NCBI GenBank assembly: GCA_018241765.1
Contig: JAFEDD010000002.1
Coordinates: 159,778 to 223,777, forward strand
From: Pseudomonadota bacterium
Lineage (GTDB): Bacteria > Pseudomonadota > Gammaproteobacteria > Burkholderiales > Casimicrobiaceae
DNA: 64,000 nucleotides
Direction: 5' to 3'
The notes beneath the pieces are model-generated. The model worked only from the letters and a program-made list of their open reading frames with translations, did no database searches and was not told the DNA's origin. The position numbers were made by a program, and so were the translations under genes. This document shows, piece by piece, positions 38,363 to 46,471 of the stretch. How positions within the stretch are numbered: position 1 is the first letter of the stretch; the number at the start of each line of letters is the position of its first letter.

Positions 38363-38677
38363 CGGGCAATCGAGCGTGCATCGCGGCAGCGCGCGGTTTC
38401 GCGCGGTGGGCGCGATGCGTTGGGACCGGCGGGCGATGGCTTGTGGGGTCGAACACCGAACGCTCCTTGTTTCAGCACGGCCTAAAATCGCACCAACGCG
38501 CATTCCGGTACGTTGCGCCGACCGGGGCGCGACCAGTCCGCAACGCGGCCGCCCAACCCGGAGCGCACGCCGTCGCTGACGTCGCTTGGGATTGCTGTGC
38601 GTCCCGGTTTCCTGTTGAAGCTCCGTTGCGCGCGGCTTTCCCGTTTCTGCCCGGCATTTCGCCGATGAACTTGCGTC
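38363..38677. other. Gene-free leader before prfA
   Basis: 315 bases between the SH3 gene and prfA. I see no supported gene, tRNA or terminator. It presumably contains the prfA promoter. Confidence 0.6.
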
Positions 38678-39763
38678 ATGAAAGACACCTTCCGCGTCAA
38701 ACTCGAACAGCTCGACCGCCGTCTGGTGGAGGTGGAGAGTCTGCTTTCCGACCCGGCGGTGGTCAACGACATGAACCGGTTCCGCGCGCTGTCGCGCGAG
38801 CGCAGTGAGCTCGAGCCGGTGGCCGCGCTGTTCAAGGAGTTCACTGCGCGCGAGGGCGATCTCGCCGCCGCGCAGGAGATGCTCGCCGACCCCGAGATGA
38901 AGGAGATGGCGCAAGAGGAAGTGGCGATGGCGGGCGCCGACATCGAGCGACTCGACCGGGAGCTGACCCTCGCGCTGTTGCCGAAGGATCCGAACGACGA
39001 GCGCAACATCTTTCTCGAGATCCGCGCCGGTACCGGCGGCGACGAATCCGCGCTGTTTGCGGGCGATCTCATGCGCATGTACACGCGCTTTGCCGAACGG
39101 CAGCGCTGGCAGGTGGAGATCGTGTCGGCCAACGAGAGCGAGCTGGGTGGCTTTCGCGAGGTGATCGCGCGCATCGTCGGTCACGGCGCGTATTCGCGCA
39201 TGAAGTTCGAATCCGGCACCCATCGCGTGCAGCGCGTGCCCGAGACCGAGGCGCAGGGCCGCATCCACACCAGCGCCTGCACGGTGGCGATCCTGCCCGA
39301 GGCCGATCCGGTGAAAGACATCACGATCAACCCGTCGGACTTGCGCATCGACACCTTCCGCGCCTCCGGCGCCGGCGGCCAGCACATCAACAAGACGGAT
39401 TCCGCCGTGCGCATCGTGCACATCCCGACCGGCGTCGTGGTGGAATGTCAGGATGGCCGCTCGCAGCACCAGAACAAGGCGCGTGCGATGGAAGTGCTCG
39501 CCTCGCGGCTGCTCGAGCGCGAACGCGAAGCCGCGCACGCGAAAGAGGCCGGGTTGCGCAAATCGCTGGTCGGCTCGGGCGACCGCAGCGAGCGCATCCG
39601 CACCTACAACTTCCCGCAGGGCCGGATGACCGACCACCGCATCAACCTCACGCTCTACAAGCTCGACATGATCATGGACGGCGATCTCGCCGACGTCGTC
39701 GACGCGCTACGCTCGGAGTATCAGGCCGAGCAGATGGCCAACATGGAAGGCGCGGCCGCCTGA
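38678..39763 (+). CDS. prfA: Peptide chain release factor 1
   Basis: 361 residues, standard for RF1. It recognises UAA and UAG and triggers peptide release. The codon-reading loop is [20 protein letters not shown] (the P-x-T tripeptide is PET), and the catalytic GGQ lies in [18 protein letters not shown] near residue 233. [16 protein letters not shown] and the C-terminal [15 protein letters not shown] are also typical. Its glutamine methylase prmC lies downstream, with pyrF placed between them. Confidence 0.97.
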   Translation: MKDTFRVKLEQLDRRLVEVESLLSDPAVVNDMNRFRALSRERSELEPVAALFKEFTAREGDLAAAQEMLADPEMKEMAQEEVAMAGADIERLDRELTLALLPKDPNDERNIFLEIRAGTGGDESALFAGDLMRMYTRFAERQRWQVEIVSANESELGGFREVIARIVGHGAYSRMKFESGTHRVQRVPETEAQGRIHTSACTVAILPEADPVKDITINPSDLRIDTFRASGAGGQHINKTDSAVRIVHIPTGVVVECQDGRSQHQNKARAMEVLASRLLEREREAAHAKEAGLRKSLVGSGDRSERIRTYNFPQGRMTDHRINLTLYKLDMIMDGDLADVVDALRSEYQAEQMANMEGAAA

Positions 39764-39783
39764 GGCCGCAAAGGACGATACCC

Positions 39784-40593
39784 ATGACGTTTCAGCAAAA
39801 ACTCGACGCCGCGTGGAAAAAATCCCGCTCGCTCGTCTGCGTCGGACTCGACCCGGAGAAGAAGCGCCTGCCCGAGCGACTCTTCAATCGGCCCGACGCC
39901 ATCTTCGCGTTCAACCGCGCGATCATCGACGCCACGCACGACATCGTCTGCGCCTACAAACCACAGTTCGCGCACTACGCGGCGGTGGCGGCGGAAGACC
40001 AACTCGCCGCCACCATCGACTACATCCATGACCGTTACCCCGGCATTCCGGTCATTCTCGACGCCAAGCGCGGCGACGTCGGCAGCACCGCCGAGTTCTA
40101 CGCCATCGAAGCGTTCGAGCGCTATCGGGCCGACGCGGTGACGGTGAACCCGTATCTCGGCGGCGATTCCATCGCGCCCTTCACCCGGTACGCCGATCGC
40201 GGCACCATCCTGCTCTGCCGCACCTCGAACGCCGGTGGCGCCGACTTGCAGGAACAGGCGCTCGACGGCGAGCCGCTCTACCTGCGCGTCGCCAAGCTCG
40301 CGGCCACGCAATGGAACGGGAACAGGAACATCGGTCTCGTCGTCGGCGCGACCGTGCCGCAGGTGATCGCCGACGTGCGCCGCGCCGTGGGCGACATGCC
40401 GCTTCTGGTGCCCGGCGTCGGCGCGCAGGGCGGCGACATGAAGGCCACCGTCGCCGTGGGCCGCGACAGCAGGGGCGCCGGCCTCGTCATCAACGCCTCG
40501 CGCTCGGTCCTCTACGCCTCGAGCGGGGCGGACTTCGCCGAGGCGGCGCGCGCCGTGGTGGAGCAGATGCTGGAAGACGGCGCGGTGCTCTGA
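39784..40593 (+). CDS. pyrF: Orotidine 5'-phosphate decarboxylase (long, subfamily 2)
   Basis: 269 residues from the ATG at 39784 (MTFQQKLDAAWKKS). It decarboxylates OMP to UMP, the last step of pyrimidine synthesis. Visible signs are LVCVGLDPEKKRLPE, the catalytic DAKRGDVGSTAEFYA near residue 88, VTVNPYLGGDSIAPF and VPGVGAQGGDMKA with INASRSVLYAS near the end. The length fits the actinobacterial/betaproteobacterial type rather than the 245-residue E. coli type. It lies 20 bases after prfA. Confidence 0.94.
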   Translation: MTFQQKLDAAWKKSRSLVCVGLDPEKKRLPERLFNRPDAIFAFNRAIIDATHDIVCAYKPQFAHYAAVAAEDQLAATIDYIHDRYPGIPVILDAKRGDVGSTAEFYAIEAFERYRADAVTVNPYLGGDSIAPFTRYADRGTILLCRTSNAGGADLQEQALDGEPLYLRVAKLAATQWNGNRNIGLVVGATVPQVIADVRRAVGDMPLLVPGVGAQGGDMKATVAVGRDSRGAGLVINASRSVLYASSGADFAEAARAVVEQMLEDGAVL

Positions 40594-40629
40594 CGAGCGC
40601 CGCCCGCCGTGTCGTTCCGGGTTGAATGG

Positions 40630-40755
40630 GCAACAACTTGGTCACGAAAAGCGCATCCATGACAGGCTTGGAGCGGAGATTGGCGGAAAGTCGACTTTTC
40701 ACGGTTTCCGGCTACAAGCCCGTCATGGATGCGGCTTTGAAGAAAAAGTTGTTGG
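40630..40755. repeat. ~125 bp palindromic repeat element, copy 2
   Basis: The left arm begins CAACAACTTGGTCACGAAAA and continues GCGCATCCATGACAGGCTTG. The right arm is its inverted counterpart (CAAGCCCGTCATGGATGCGG ... AAAAAGTTGTTG). The centre holds AAAGTCGACTTTTC. Same family as 8374-8492. It lies directly in front of prmC, ending 13 bases before its ATG, so it may affect prmC expression. Confidence 0.85.
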
Positions 40756-40768
40756 CTTCTTTACACGC

Positions 40769-41608
40769 ATGTTGACGGTACGTCAGGCACTCGATGAGGC
40801 TCGCCTGTCGCGTCTGGAGACGCGGTTGCTGCTCGCCCACGCACTCGGGCACGCCCGCCCGGCGCACGCGCATGCGTGGCTGCTCGCGCATGACACTGAC
40901 GCGTTGACCGACGCCGTGGCGCGCGACTTCGGCGCGCTCGTCGAACGGCGTCTGGCCGGCGAACCCATCGCCTACCTGATCGGCCACCGCGAGTTCTACG
41001 GTCGCGACTACCGCTGCACGCCCGCCGCGTTGATTCCACGCCCCGAAACCGAGCTGCTCGTCGATCGGGCGCTCGCCCATCTGCCCGCCGATTTCTCGGG
41101 CCACATCCTCGACGTCGGCACCGGCACCGGCTGCATCGCCATCACGCTGGCGCTGGAGCGGCCACGCGCGCACGTCACCGCGCTCGATGTGTCCGCCGAC
41201 GCACTCGCGCTGGCCCGCGCCAACGCCGCCGCGCTCGGTGCCACGAACGTGCGCTGCCTTGAGAGCCACTGGTTCGCCGCGCTCGATGCCAGCGAGCGCT
41301 TCGACCTCATCGTCAGCAACCCGCCCTACATCGTGCCGGGCGACGCGCATCTCGCGCAGGGCGATCTGCGCTTCGAACCCGCCATCGCCCTCACCGATGC
41401 CGTGGACGGCCTGGAAAGCTACCGTCAACTCGCTGTCGGCGCGCACCGGCATCTCGCACCGGGCGGCCGGCTGATCGTTGAGCATGGCTACGATCAGGGC
41501 GAAAGCGTCCCCACGCTGCTGCGCGCCGCAGCATTCACCGACGTCGCGATGCACCGCGATCTCGCGACTTTGCCGCGGGTGACGACGGCGCGATTGGGAT
41601 TTCTGTAG
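40769..41608 (+). CDS. prmC: Release factor glutamine N5-methyltransferase
   Basis: 279 residues from the ATG at 40769 (MLTVRQALDEARLSRLE). It methylates the GGQ glutamine of RF1 and RF2. The N-terminal helical domain is followed by LIGHREFYGRDYRCTPAALI, SAM motif I HILDVGTGTGCIAITLALE near residue 112 and the catalytic NPPY in LIVSNPPYIVPGD near residue 183. The frame is open upstream to 40622, but that segment is the palindromic repeat. No strong ribosome site precedes the ATG. Confidence 0.94.
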   Translation: MLTVRQALDEARLSRLETRLLLAHALGHARPAHAHAWLLAHDTDALTDAVARDFGALVERRLAGEPIAYLIGHREFYGRDYRCTPAALIPRPETELLVDRALAHLPADFSGHILDVGTGTGCIAITLALERPRAHVTALDVSADALALARANAAALGATNVRCLESHWFAALDASERFDLIVSNPPYIVPGDAHLAQGDLRFEPAIALTDAVDGLESYRQLAVGAHRHLAPGGRLIVEHGYDQGESVPTLLRAAAFTDVAMHRDLATLPRVTTARLGFL

Positions 41609-41701
41609 CGACCACTTCGGCGTGTGCCGACACGCCGTGGCTGTCAAGGCACCCGCAGCGCACCCAGAATCAAGGGGCTACCAGAAAGGCATGCGTCCAT
41701 C

Positions 41702-41874
41702 ATGGCTGTCCCATGCGGCATCGTCGGGCTCCCGAACGTCGGCAAATCCACGCTGTACAACGCGCTGACCAAGGCGGACATTGCGGCCGAGCGCTATCCT
41801 TACTGCACCATCGAGCCCAACAGTGACATCGTTGAGGTGCCCGATCAGCACCTGAATCAGCTCACCGACACCAT
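41702..41874 (+). pseudogene. Truncated duplicate of the ychF 5' end
   Basis: The first 57 or so codons ([20 protein letters not shown] ... [14 protein letters not shown]) repeat the intact ychF at 43224 with scattered changes, then break off into repeat DNA. The duplicated block also includes about 40 upstream bases (from 41661, including GAAAGGCATGCGTCCATC). It contains the GTPase P-loop but nothing else, so it is a remnant. Only the 3'-complete copy downstream can work. Confidence 0.88.
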
Positions 41875-41894
41875 TGCGGATGGGATGCATCGCC

Positions 41895-41932
41895 CCTCGA
41901 TTCCACTTCGTTGCATCGAGGCTACGGTTGCT
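41895..41932. repeat. REP palindrome (GTAG type)
   Basis: CCTCGAT-13 bases-ATCGAGG followed by CTACGGTTGCT. It begins right after the break point of the ychF fragment. Confidence 0.75.
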
Positions 41933-41977
41933 TGACGAATGGGGCCACTTCTCGTACACAAAGCTTCTGACAGGCTC

Positions 41978-42016
41978 CCTCGATTCCACTTCGTTGCATC
42001 GAGGCTGCGCTTGCTG
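41978..42016. repeat. REP palindrome (GTAG type)
   Basis: CCTCGAT-13 bases-ATCGAGG followed by CTGCGCTTGCTG, inside direct repeat A. Confidence 0.75.
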
Positions 42017-42210
42017 CCCGCGGCGATCTCGGTCCGGGTGGCGGGATCGTGTTCGCCATGGGGGAATTGGTCGTTTCGTTGATTGGCGCGGCTCGCAGGG
42101 CAACTTTCACGTCCCGACGCCATTTGCGCGTTGTTCGCATGCTTGCGATGCCCGTTGAGGCGCGCGTAACGCATTGATTGACATACACGATTTCGTTTGT
42201 GGGGTCTGCG

Positions 42211-42300
42211 AATCGCTTTTTCGTGATTTCAAGTCGACTTTAGCCGTATTTCGCGCTTCAAGCCCATTGTGGATGCGCCTTCTAGCATCAAGCTGTATCG
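42211..42300. repeat. Relic of the ~120 bp palindromic element
   Basis: Shares TTCAAGTCGACTTTAGCCG and TTCAAGCCCATTGTGGATGC with the right half of the intact elements. The left arm is lost. Confidence 0.6.
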
Positions 42301-42440
42301 TGTGCGGAACCCGCCTCGCGGACGAATAGCCGGGGCGCGTTGCAGCGAGGCTACGCTTGCTGTGTCGGCGGTTCGCTCAACTCAGCGACGCTCGCGTTGC
42401 AAGCACTCTGAGCCGTGATGGCCGCGAAGCCCTGTCGCGC

Positions 42441-42479
42441 CAGCAACCGTAGCCTCGATGCAACGAAGTGGAATCGAGG
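42441..42479. repeat. REP palindrome, inverted orientation
   Basis: CAGCAACC then GTAG head (42449-42452), then CCTCGAT-13 bases-ATCGAGG. Opposite orientation to the flanking copies. Confidence 0.78.
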
Positions 42480-42725
42480 GACGCTGCAGCACGCCCATGA
42501 CCGTGTCGGCGGTTCACTCGATAGCCGCAGGCGGTTGGTCATCATAGAGAAGTCGGAGCCGTTTTGCGGCAGCGATTGGCACAAGGGGATGGTTGTCGGG
42601 TGTCTCGCCGCTTGCGTTGCTATGCCACCCCTTCGTGGAACCCTCCGAGTTCCATCTGGCTTTCTGGGGTTTGCCGTCTCGACGAATGGGATCACTTCTC
42701 GCGCACAAAATTTCTGACGGACCCC

Positions 42726-42764
42726 CCTCGATTCCACTACGTTCCATCGAGGCTACGGTTGCTG
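42726..42764. repeat. REP palindrome (GTAG type)
   Basis: CCTCGAT-13 bases-ATCGAGG followed by CTACGGTTGCTG, inside direct repeat B. Confidence 0.75.
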
Positions 42765-42958
42765 CTCGCGGCAGTCTCGGCACGGTTGGCGGGGTCGGGT
42801 TCACTGTCGGCAAATTGGTGATCTTGTTGACTGGTGCGGCTTGCAGGGCAGCTTTCACGTACCGGCGCCATTTGCGCGTCGTTCACATGCCGGCATGCCT
42901 ATCAAGGTTCGCGCAACCTATTGATTAGCAATAACAATTTCCTTTGTGCGGTCTGCGG

Positions 42959-43048
42959 AACGCATTTTCGTGATTTCAAGTCGACTTTGGCCGCATTTTG
43001 CGCCTGAAGCCCGTTATGGATGCGCCTTCCAGCGTCAAGCTGTATCGT
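42959..43048. repeat. Relic of the ~120 bp palindromic element
   Basis: Shares TTCAAGTCGACTTTGGCCG and GAAGCCCGTTATGGATGCGC with the intact elements at 8.4 and 40.7 kb. Equivalent in position to 42211-42300 in the other direct repeat. Confidence 0.6.
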
Positions 43049-43091
43049 GTGCGGAAAACTGCTCCACGGACGAGTAACCATGAGCGCGTTG

Positions 43092-43142
43092 CAGCAACCG
43101 TAGCCTCGATGCAACGAAGTGGAATCGAGGCTACGGTTGCTG
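43092..43142. repeat. Perfect 19-bp-stem REP hairpin
   Basis: Bases 43092-43110 (CAGCAACCGTAGCCTCGAT) and 43124-43142 are exact inverted copies around a 13-base loop, with the GTAG head at 43100-43103. It lies 81 bases upstream of the ychF start. Confidence 0.88.
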
Positions 43143-43223
43143 CGACCGAGCCCTGCCTGCTGAGCCGAGCCTTCGCTACGCGCACCTAAAATCAAAGGTT
43201 TACCTGAAAGGCATGCGTCCATC

Positions 43224-44321
43224 ATGGCTGTCCAATGCGGCATCGTCGGGCTCCCGAACGTCGGCAAATCCACGCTGTTCAACGCGCTGACCAAGGCGGG
43301 CATCGCGGCCGAGAACTATCCGTTTTGCACCATCGAGCCCAACAGCGGCATCGTTGAGGTGCCGGATCAGCGGCTCAATCAGCTCGCCGACATCGTGAAG
43401 CCGCAAAAGGTGGTGCCGGCCACGGTGGAGTTCGTCGACATCGCCGGACTGGTGAAAGGCGCGTCGAAGGGCGAGGGCCTGGGCAACCAGTTTCTCGCCA
43501 ACATCCGCACCTGCGATGCGACGGCTCACGTCGTGCGCTGCTTCGAGGACGACAACGTGGTGCACGTGGCGGGCAAGGTCTCGCCGGTCGATGACATCGA
43601 GGTGATCAACACCGAGCTCGCGCTGGCGGATTTGGCCACCGTCGAGAAGGCGATCCAGAAATACAGCAAGCTCGCGAAGGCCGGGGGCGACAAGGAAGCG
43701 CAGCGCATGATGGGTGTGCTGGAGAAGTGCCAGAAGGTGCTCGATCAAGGCAAGGCCGTGCGCTCGATCGATTTCTACCCCGAGGAGAGGGTGGTGCTCA
43801 AGCAACTCACGCTGATCACCGCGAAGCCTACGATGTACGTTGCCAACGTGGCCGATGCGAACGACCTCGCGCACAACCCACACTATCAGGCCGTCGTTGC
43901 CCATGCCGCGACGGAAAAGGCGCCGGTGGTGGCTGTCTGCGCCAACATGGAAGCCGAAATCGGCGACATGGACGACGCCGACAAGATGGAATTCCTGAAG
44001 GACTTGGGCCTCGAAGAGCCGGGCCTGAACCGTGTGATCCGCGCCGGTTACGACCTGCTTGGGCTGCAAACCTACTTCACGGCGGGCGTGAAGGAAGTGC
44101 GTGCGTGGACGATTCACAAGGGCGACACGGCGCCGCAGGCCGCGGGCGTGATCCACACCGATTTCGAGAAGGGTTTCATCCGCGCCCAGACCATCAGCTT
44201 CGCCGACTTCATCCAGTACAAGGGCGAGCAGGGCGCGAAGGAAGCGGGCAAGATGCGCGCCGAGGGCAAGGAATACGTGGTGCAGGACGGCGACGTATTG
44301 AACTTCCTGTTCAACGTGTGA
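43224..44321 (+). CDS. ychF: Redox-regulated ATPase YchF
   Basis: 365 residues, full length. It is an Obg-family P-loop NTPase that prefers ATP and binds ribosomes. Motifs are [20 protein letters not shown] at the N-terminus, [20 protein letters not shown] near residue 70, a coiled-coil insert around residues 130-165 and the C-terminal TGS domain ([20 protein letters not shown]). In related genomes ychF usually follows rplY-pth. Here it stands alone behind a repeat nest that includes a broken copy of its own 5' end, so the locus has been rearranged. Confidence 0.97.
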   Translation: MAVQCGIVGLPNVGKSTLFNALTKAGIAAENYPFCTIEPNSGIVEVPDQRLNQLADIVKPQKVVPATVEFVDIAGLVKGASKGEGLGNQFLANIRTCDATAHVVRCFEDDNVVHVAGKVSPVDDIEVINTELALADLATVEKAIQKYSKLAKAGGDKEAQRMMGVLEKCQKVLDQGKAVRSIDFYPEERVVLKQLTLITAKPTMYVANVADANDLAHNPHYQAVVAHAATEKAPVVAVCANMEAEIGDMDDADKMEFLKDLGLEEPGLNRVIRAGYDLLGLQTYFTAGVKEVRAWTIHKGDTAPQAAGVIHTDFEKGFIRAQTISFADFIQYKGEQGAKEAGKMRAEGKEYVVQDGDVLNFLFNV

Positions 44322-44381
44322 TTCAAACAAGCCATTTCAGGCGATTGCACATGCTTGCAGGCGCATCGCTGAAATCGACGC

Positions 44382-44407
44382 AAAGCCCCGTGGATACGGG
44401 GCTTTTT
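44382..44407 (+). terminator. Rho-independent terminator of ychF
   Basis: AAAGCCCCG / CGGGGCTTT stem (9 bp) with a TGGATA loop and five T, about 60 bases past the ychF stop. The motif GTGGATACGGG in its loop and right arm recurs about 60 bases further on, in front of the integrase. Confidence 0.85.
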
Positions 44408-44539
44408 CATTTCATCTCATTGCATGAAACGACACCTGATGGCGCTGCGCAAGTGGATACGGGCGTGTATATGGATCTTGAACTAGGTCGATGAAGGTGT
44501 ATACGATAAAGCCCTGAGGACGAACAGGAGAGCTTCACG

Positions 44540-45727
44540 ATGCTGACAGACGCCCAGTGCCGAGCCGCCAAGCCTAGAGAGGGCATCTACCGCCTCAATG
44601 ACTACAAGGGGCTGTACCTAGAAATCAAACCCAACGGCATCAAGGCTTGGCGCTATCGCTTCAAGCTCAATGACAAGGCCTCATGGTTCGCACTTGGCGA
44701 CTACCCCAGCGTGACGCTCGGCGAGGCCAGAGAGAAGTGCGAGGCAGCACGGAAGCTGGTCAGGGAGGGCATCAATCCCGTCCAGAATCGCCAGATCGAA
44801 CGCATCAAGCGCGAGCAAGACTCAGCGAACACATTCGAGGCCATCGCCAAAGAGTGGCTGGCCCTGAAGGACTGGGAGGAAGTGACCAAGAAGCGCCGGC
44901 TCGACATGCTGGAGCGCGTGGTCTTCCCGTCGATTGGCAAGCTGCCGGTACGTCAGATCACTCCGGCCCATGTCCTCGACATTCTCAACAAGACGGTCAA
45001 GCGGGGTGCCCCCACCGTAGCGGCTGAAGCCAAGCGCACCATGTCTGGCGTGTTCGAACATGCAGTCGCGACTCTACGGGCGGACACCGACCCCGTTTGG
45101 CCGGTTCGCAAAGCGCTGCCGCCCAACAAGACGCAACACAAGCGCGCCCTCAGCGCGGAGGAAGTCGGCGAGCTGCTGAACGATTTTGACGGACATGGTG
45201 GCAACTTCCAGACCATCAAGGCCTTTCAGCTGATGTGGCTGACTCTCAGCCGCCCGAATGAATCCGTCCAAGCAGAATGGGCCGAGTTCGACTTGGACAA
45301 GGCGCTCTGGACCATTCCGGCACGTCGCATGAAGGCGCGGCGAGAGCACGTCGTTCCACTACCGACTCAGGCGGTCGACCTTCTCAAGGCTATGCATCCA
45401 ATCACGGGTCACACAAAATTCGTTTTCCCGAACCGCGATGATCGCCAGCGCCCAATGGCCGACGCAGCCCTGCGGCAGGCGCTCAAGAAGCTCGGCTGGG
45501 CAACCAAGTACAGCCCGCATGGCACGCGCACCACGGGCAGCACCCGGCTCAATGAACTGGGCTATCGGCCTGACGCCATTGAGGCCCAGCTGGCACATGC
45601 GGAGCCAAATAGTGTTCGGCGGACATACAACCATGCCACCTACCTGGACGAGCGGCGAGTCATGATGCAAGACTGGGCTAACAAACTGAACGAGTGGAAG
45701 ACCTACGTACGGAAGGATGCCAACTAG
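44540..45727 (+). CDS. Tyrosine-type site-specific integrase (DUF4102/P4 family)
   Basis: 395 residues. The N-terminal DUF4102 arm-binding domain (LTDAQCRAAKPREGIYRLND ... ALGDYPSVTLGEARE) is followed by a SAM-like domain and a catalytic domain. Catalytic residues are visible as Arg in LSRPNESVQAEW, His-x-x-Arg in SPHGTRTTGSTRL, His in QLAHAEPN and Tyr in RTYNHATYLDERR. A GGAG lies nine bases before the ATG. It marks the left edge of the island. No tRNA is adjacent, so the target may be the ychF 3' region rather than a tRNA. Confidence 0.93.
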   Translation: MLTDAQCRAAKPREGIYRLNDYKGLYLEIKPNGIKAWRYRFKLNDKASWFALGDYPSVTLGEAREKCEAARKLVREGINPVQNRQIERIKREQDSANTFEAIAKEWLALKDWEEVTKKRRLDMLERVVFPSIGKLPVRQITPAHVLDILNKTVKRGAPTVAAEAKRTMSGVFEHAVATLRADTDPVWPVRKALPPNKTQHKRALSAEEVGELLNDFDGHGGNFQTIKAFQLMWLTLSRPNESVQAEWAEFDLDKALWTIPARRMKARREHVVPLPTQAVDLLKAMHPITGHTKFVFPNRDDRQRPMADAALRQALKKLGWATKYSPHGTRTTGSTRLNELGYRPDAIEAQLAHAEPNSVRRTYNHATYLDERRVMMQDWANKLNEWKTYVRKDAN

Positions 45728-45730
45728 CGC

Positions 45731-46471
45731 TCAACGCTGCTTCATGACCGCCAGGAGACGATGAGAATTTTCGCTCAGCAGAGTTGCCGCTTCCTGGGTG
45801 GAGACACCCCATGCTTGTCCAAGGTGCCGGGAGGTGACGTCAGCGCTCCAGGGCGGAACTGGCTTGTCGTCGACCCGTGCAAATGGGCCGTCACTTTCGG
45901 GAACAACAAATTGCCGCGGTAGCTTCGCCGCCAAAGCCCGGCCACTACTCGATGCAAATGCGGCTGGCCCGATGCTGAACCAGCAGCCTCGCTCTTCCGC
46001 AGCTCGCAGCTCCTTTACCGTCCCTGTGAACCAGTGCATTACTGCGGTCCCAAATCCGGCATGTCGATCCAAAATAGCCAATACGTCATTCACAGCTTGG
46101 CGTGAATGAATGCTGAGCACACGACCGCCCAGTGCCGAGCTACGTTCAATGATGGCCTCAAATAGGCCGCGCTGAACATCGTAGCTCTTGCTATACCGAG
46201 ACGAGCCATCAAGGCCGACTTCGCCAATGGCTGCGACATCGCCCATTTGCGTCAACAGAAGGTCAAGCTCGCCAGCACGCTCGTGCGCAATCTCTGGATG
46301 AAGTCCTGGGGTGACAAGTACATTCGCTGCGCCTGTGAGTACACGCGCAGTCGCAACAAAGGCCTTTGGGCTGGTAGTCACCAGCCATGTGAATTCATTC
46401 TTCTGTGCAGCTTCCTTGAACACCTCGCGAGCGTTCGGATAGAGGTCAAGGTGGCAGTGGAAATCCATCAC
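45731..46471 (-). CDS. qatD: Qat anti-phage system TatD-like hydrolase QatD
   Basis: 246 residues. It is a TatD-family metal hydrolase with every metal ligand in place: HCHLD near residue 5, IGEVGLDGS, SIHSRQA, VMHWFTG and PESDGPF near residue 193. It is the last gene of a four-gene operon, overlapping qatC by four bases, and converges on the integrase with three bases between stops. The genuine housekeeping TatD would not sit behind a QueC-like gene and a KAP ATPase, so the QatD assignment rests on context plus family. Confidence 0.9.
   Translation of the reverse strand: MMDFHCHLDLYPNAREVFKEAAQKNEFTWLVTTSPKAFVATARVLTGAANVLVTPGLHPEIAHERAGELDLLLTQMGDVAAIGEVGLDGSSRYSKSYDVQRGLFEAIIERSSALGGRVLSIHSRQAVNDVLAILDRHAGFGTAVMHWFTGTVKELRAAEERGCWFSIGPAAFASSSGRALAAKLPRQFVVPESDGPFARVDDKPVPPWSADVTSRHLGQAWGVSTQEAATLLSENSHRLLAVMKQR

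Larger units (their letters stand above)
41934..42345. repeat. ~413 bp direct repeat, copy A
   Basis: Runs from GACGAATGGGGCCACTTCTC to GGGCGCGTTGCAG and matches copy B (42681-43094) over its whole length, with many substitutions and small indels. It contains a REP palindrome at 41978-42016 and a relic of the ~120 bp palindromic element at 42211-42300. No protein feature is recognisable in any frame. Confidence 0.8.
42681..43094. repeat. ~413 bp direct repeat, copy B
   Basis: Diverged copy of 41934-42345, 747 bases further on. It carries a REP at 42726-42764, a palindromic-element relic at 42959-43048, and runs into the perfect REP hairpin at 43092-43142 just before the intact ychF. Confidence 0.8.

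Noticed and set aside
42351-42858. Small open frames within the repeat region
   Set aside because: They are translations of REP and direct-repeat DNA (repeated SRLRLL-like strings), not conserved proteins.
41880-43150. CRISPR array
   Set aside because: The repeats are irregularly spaced, occur in both orientations and are palindromes with REP heads; there are no uniform spacers and no cas genes.
45731-46471. Housekeeping TatD nuclease
   Set aside because: The four-base overlap with a QueC-like gene and the KAP ATPase and QatB upstream identify it as QatD.
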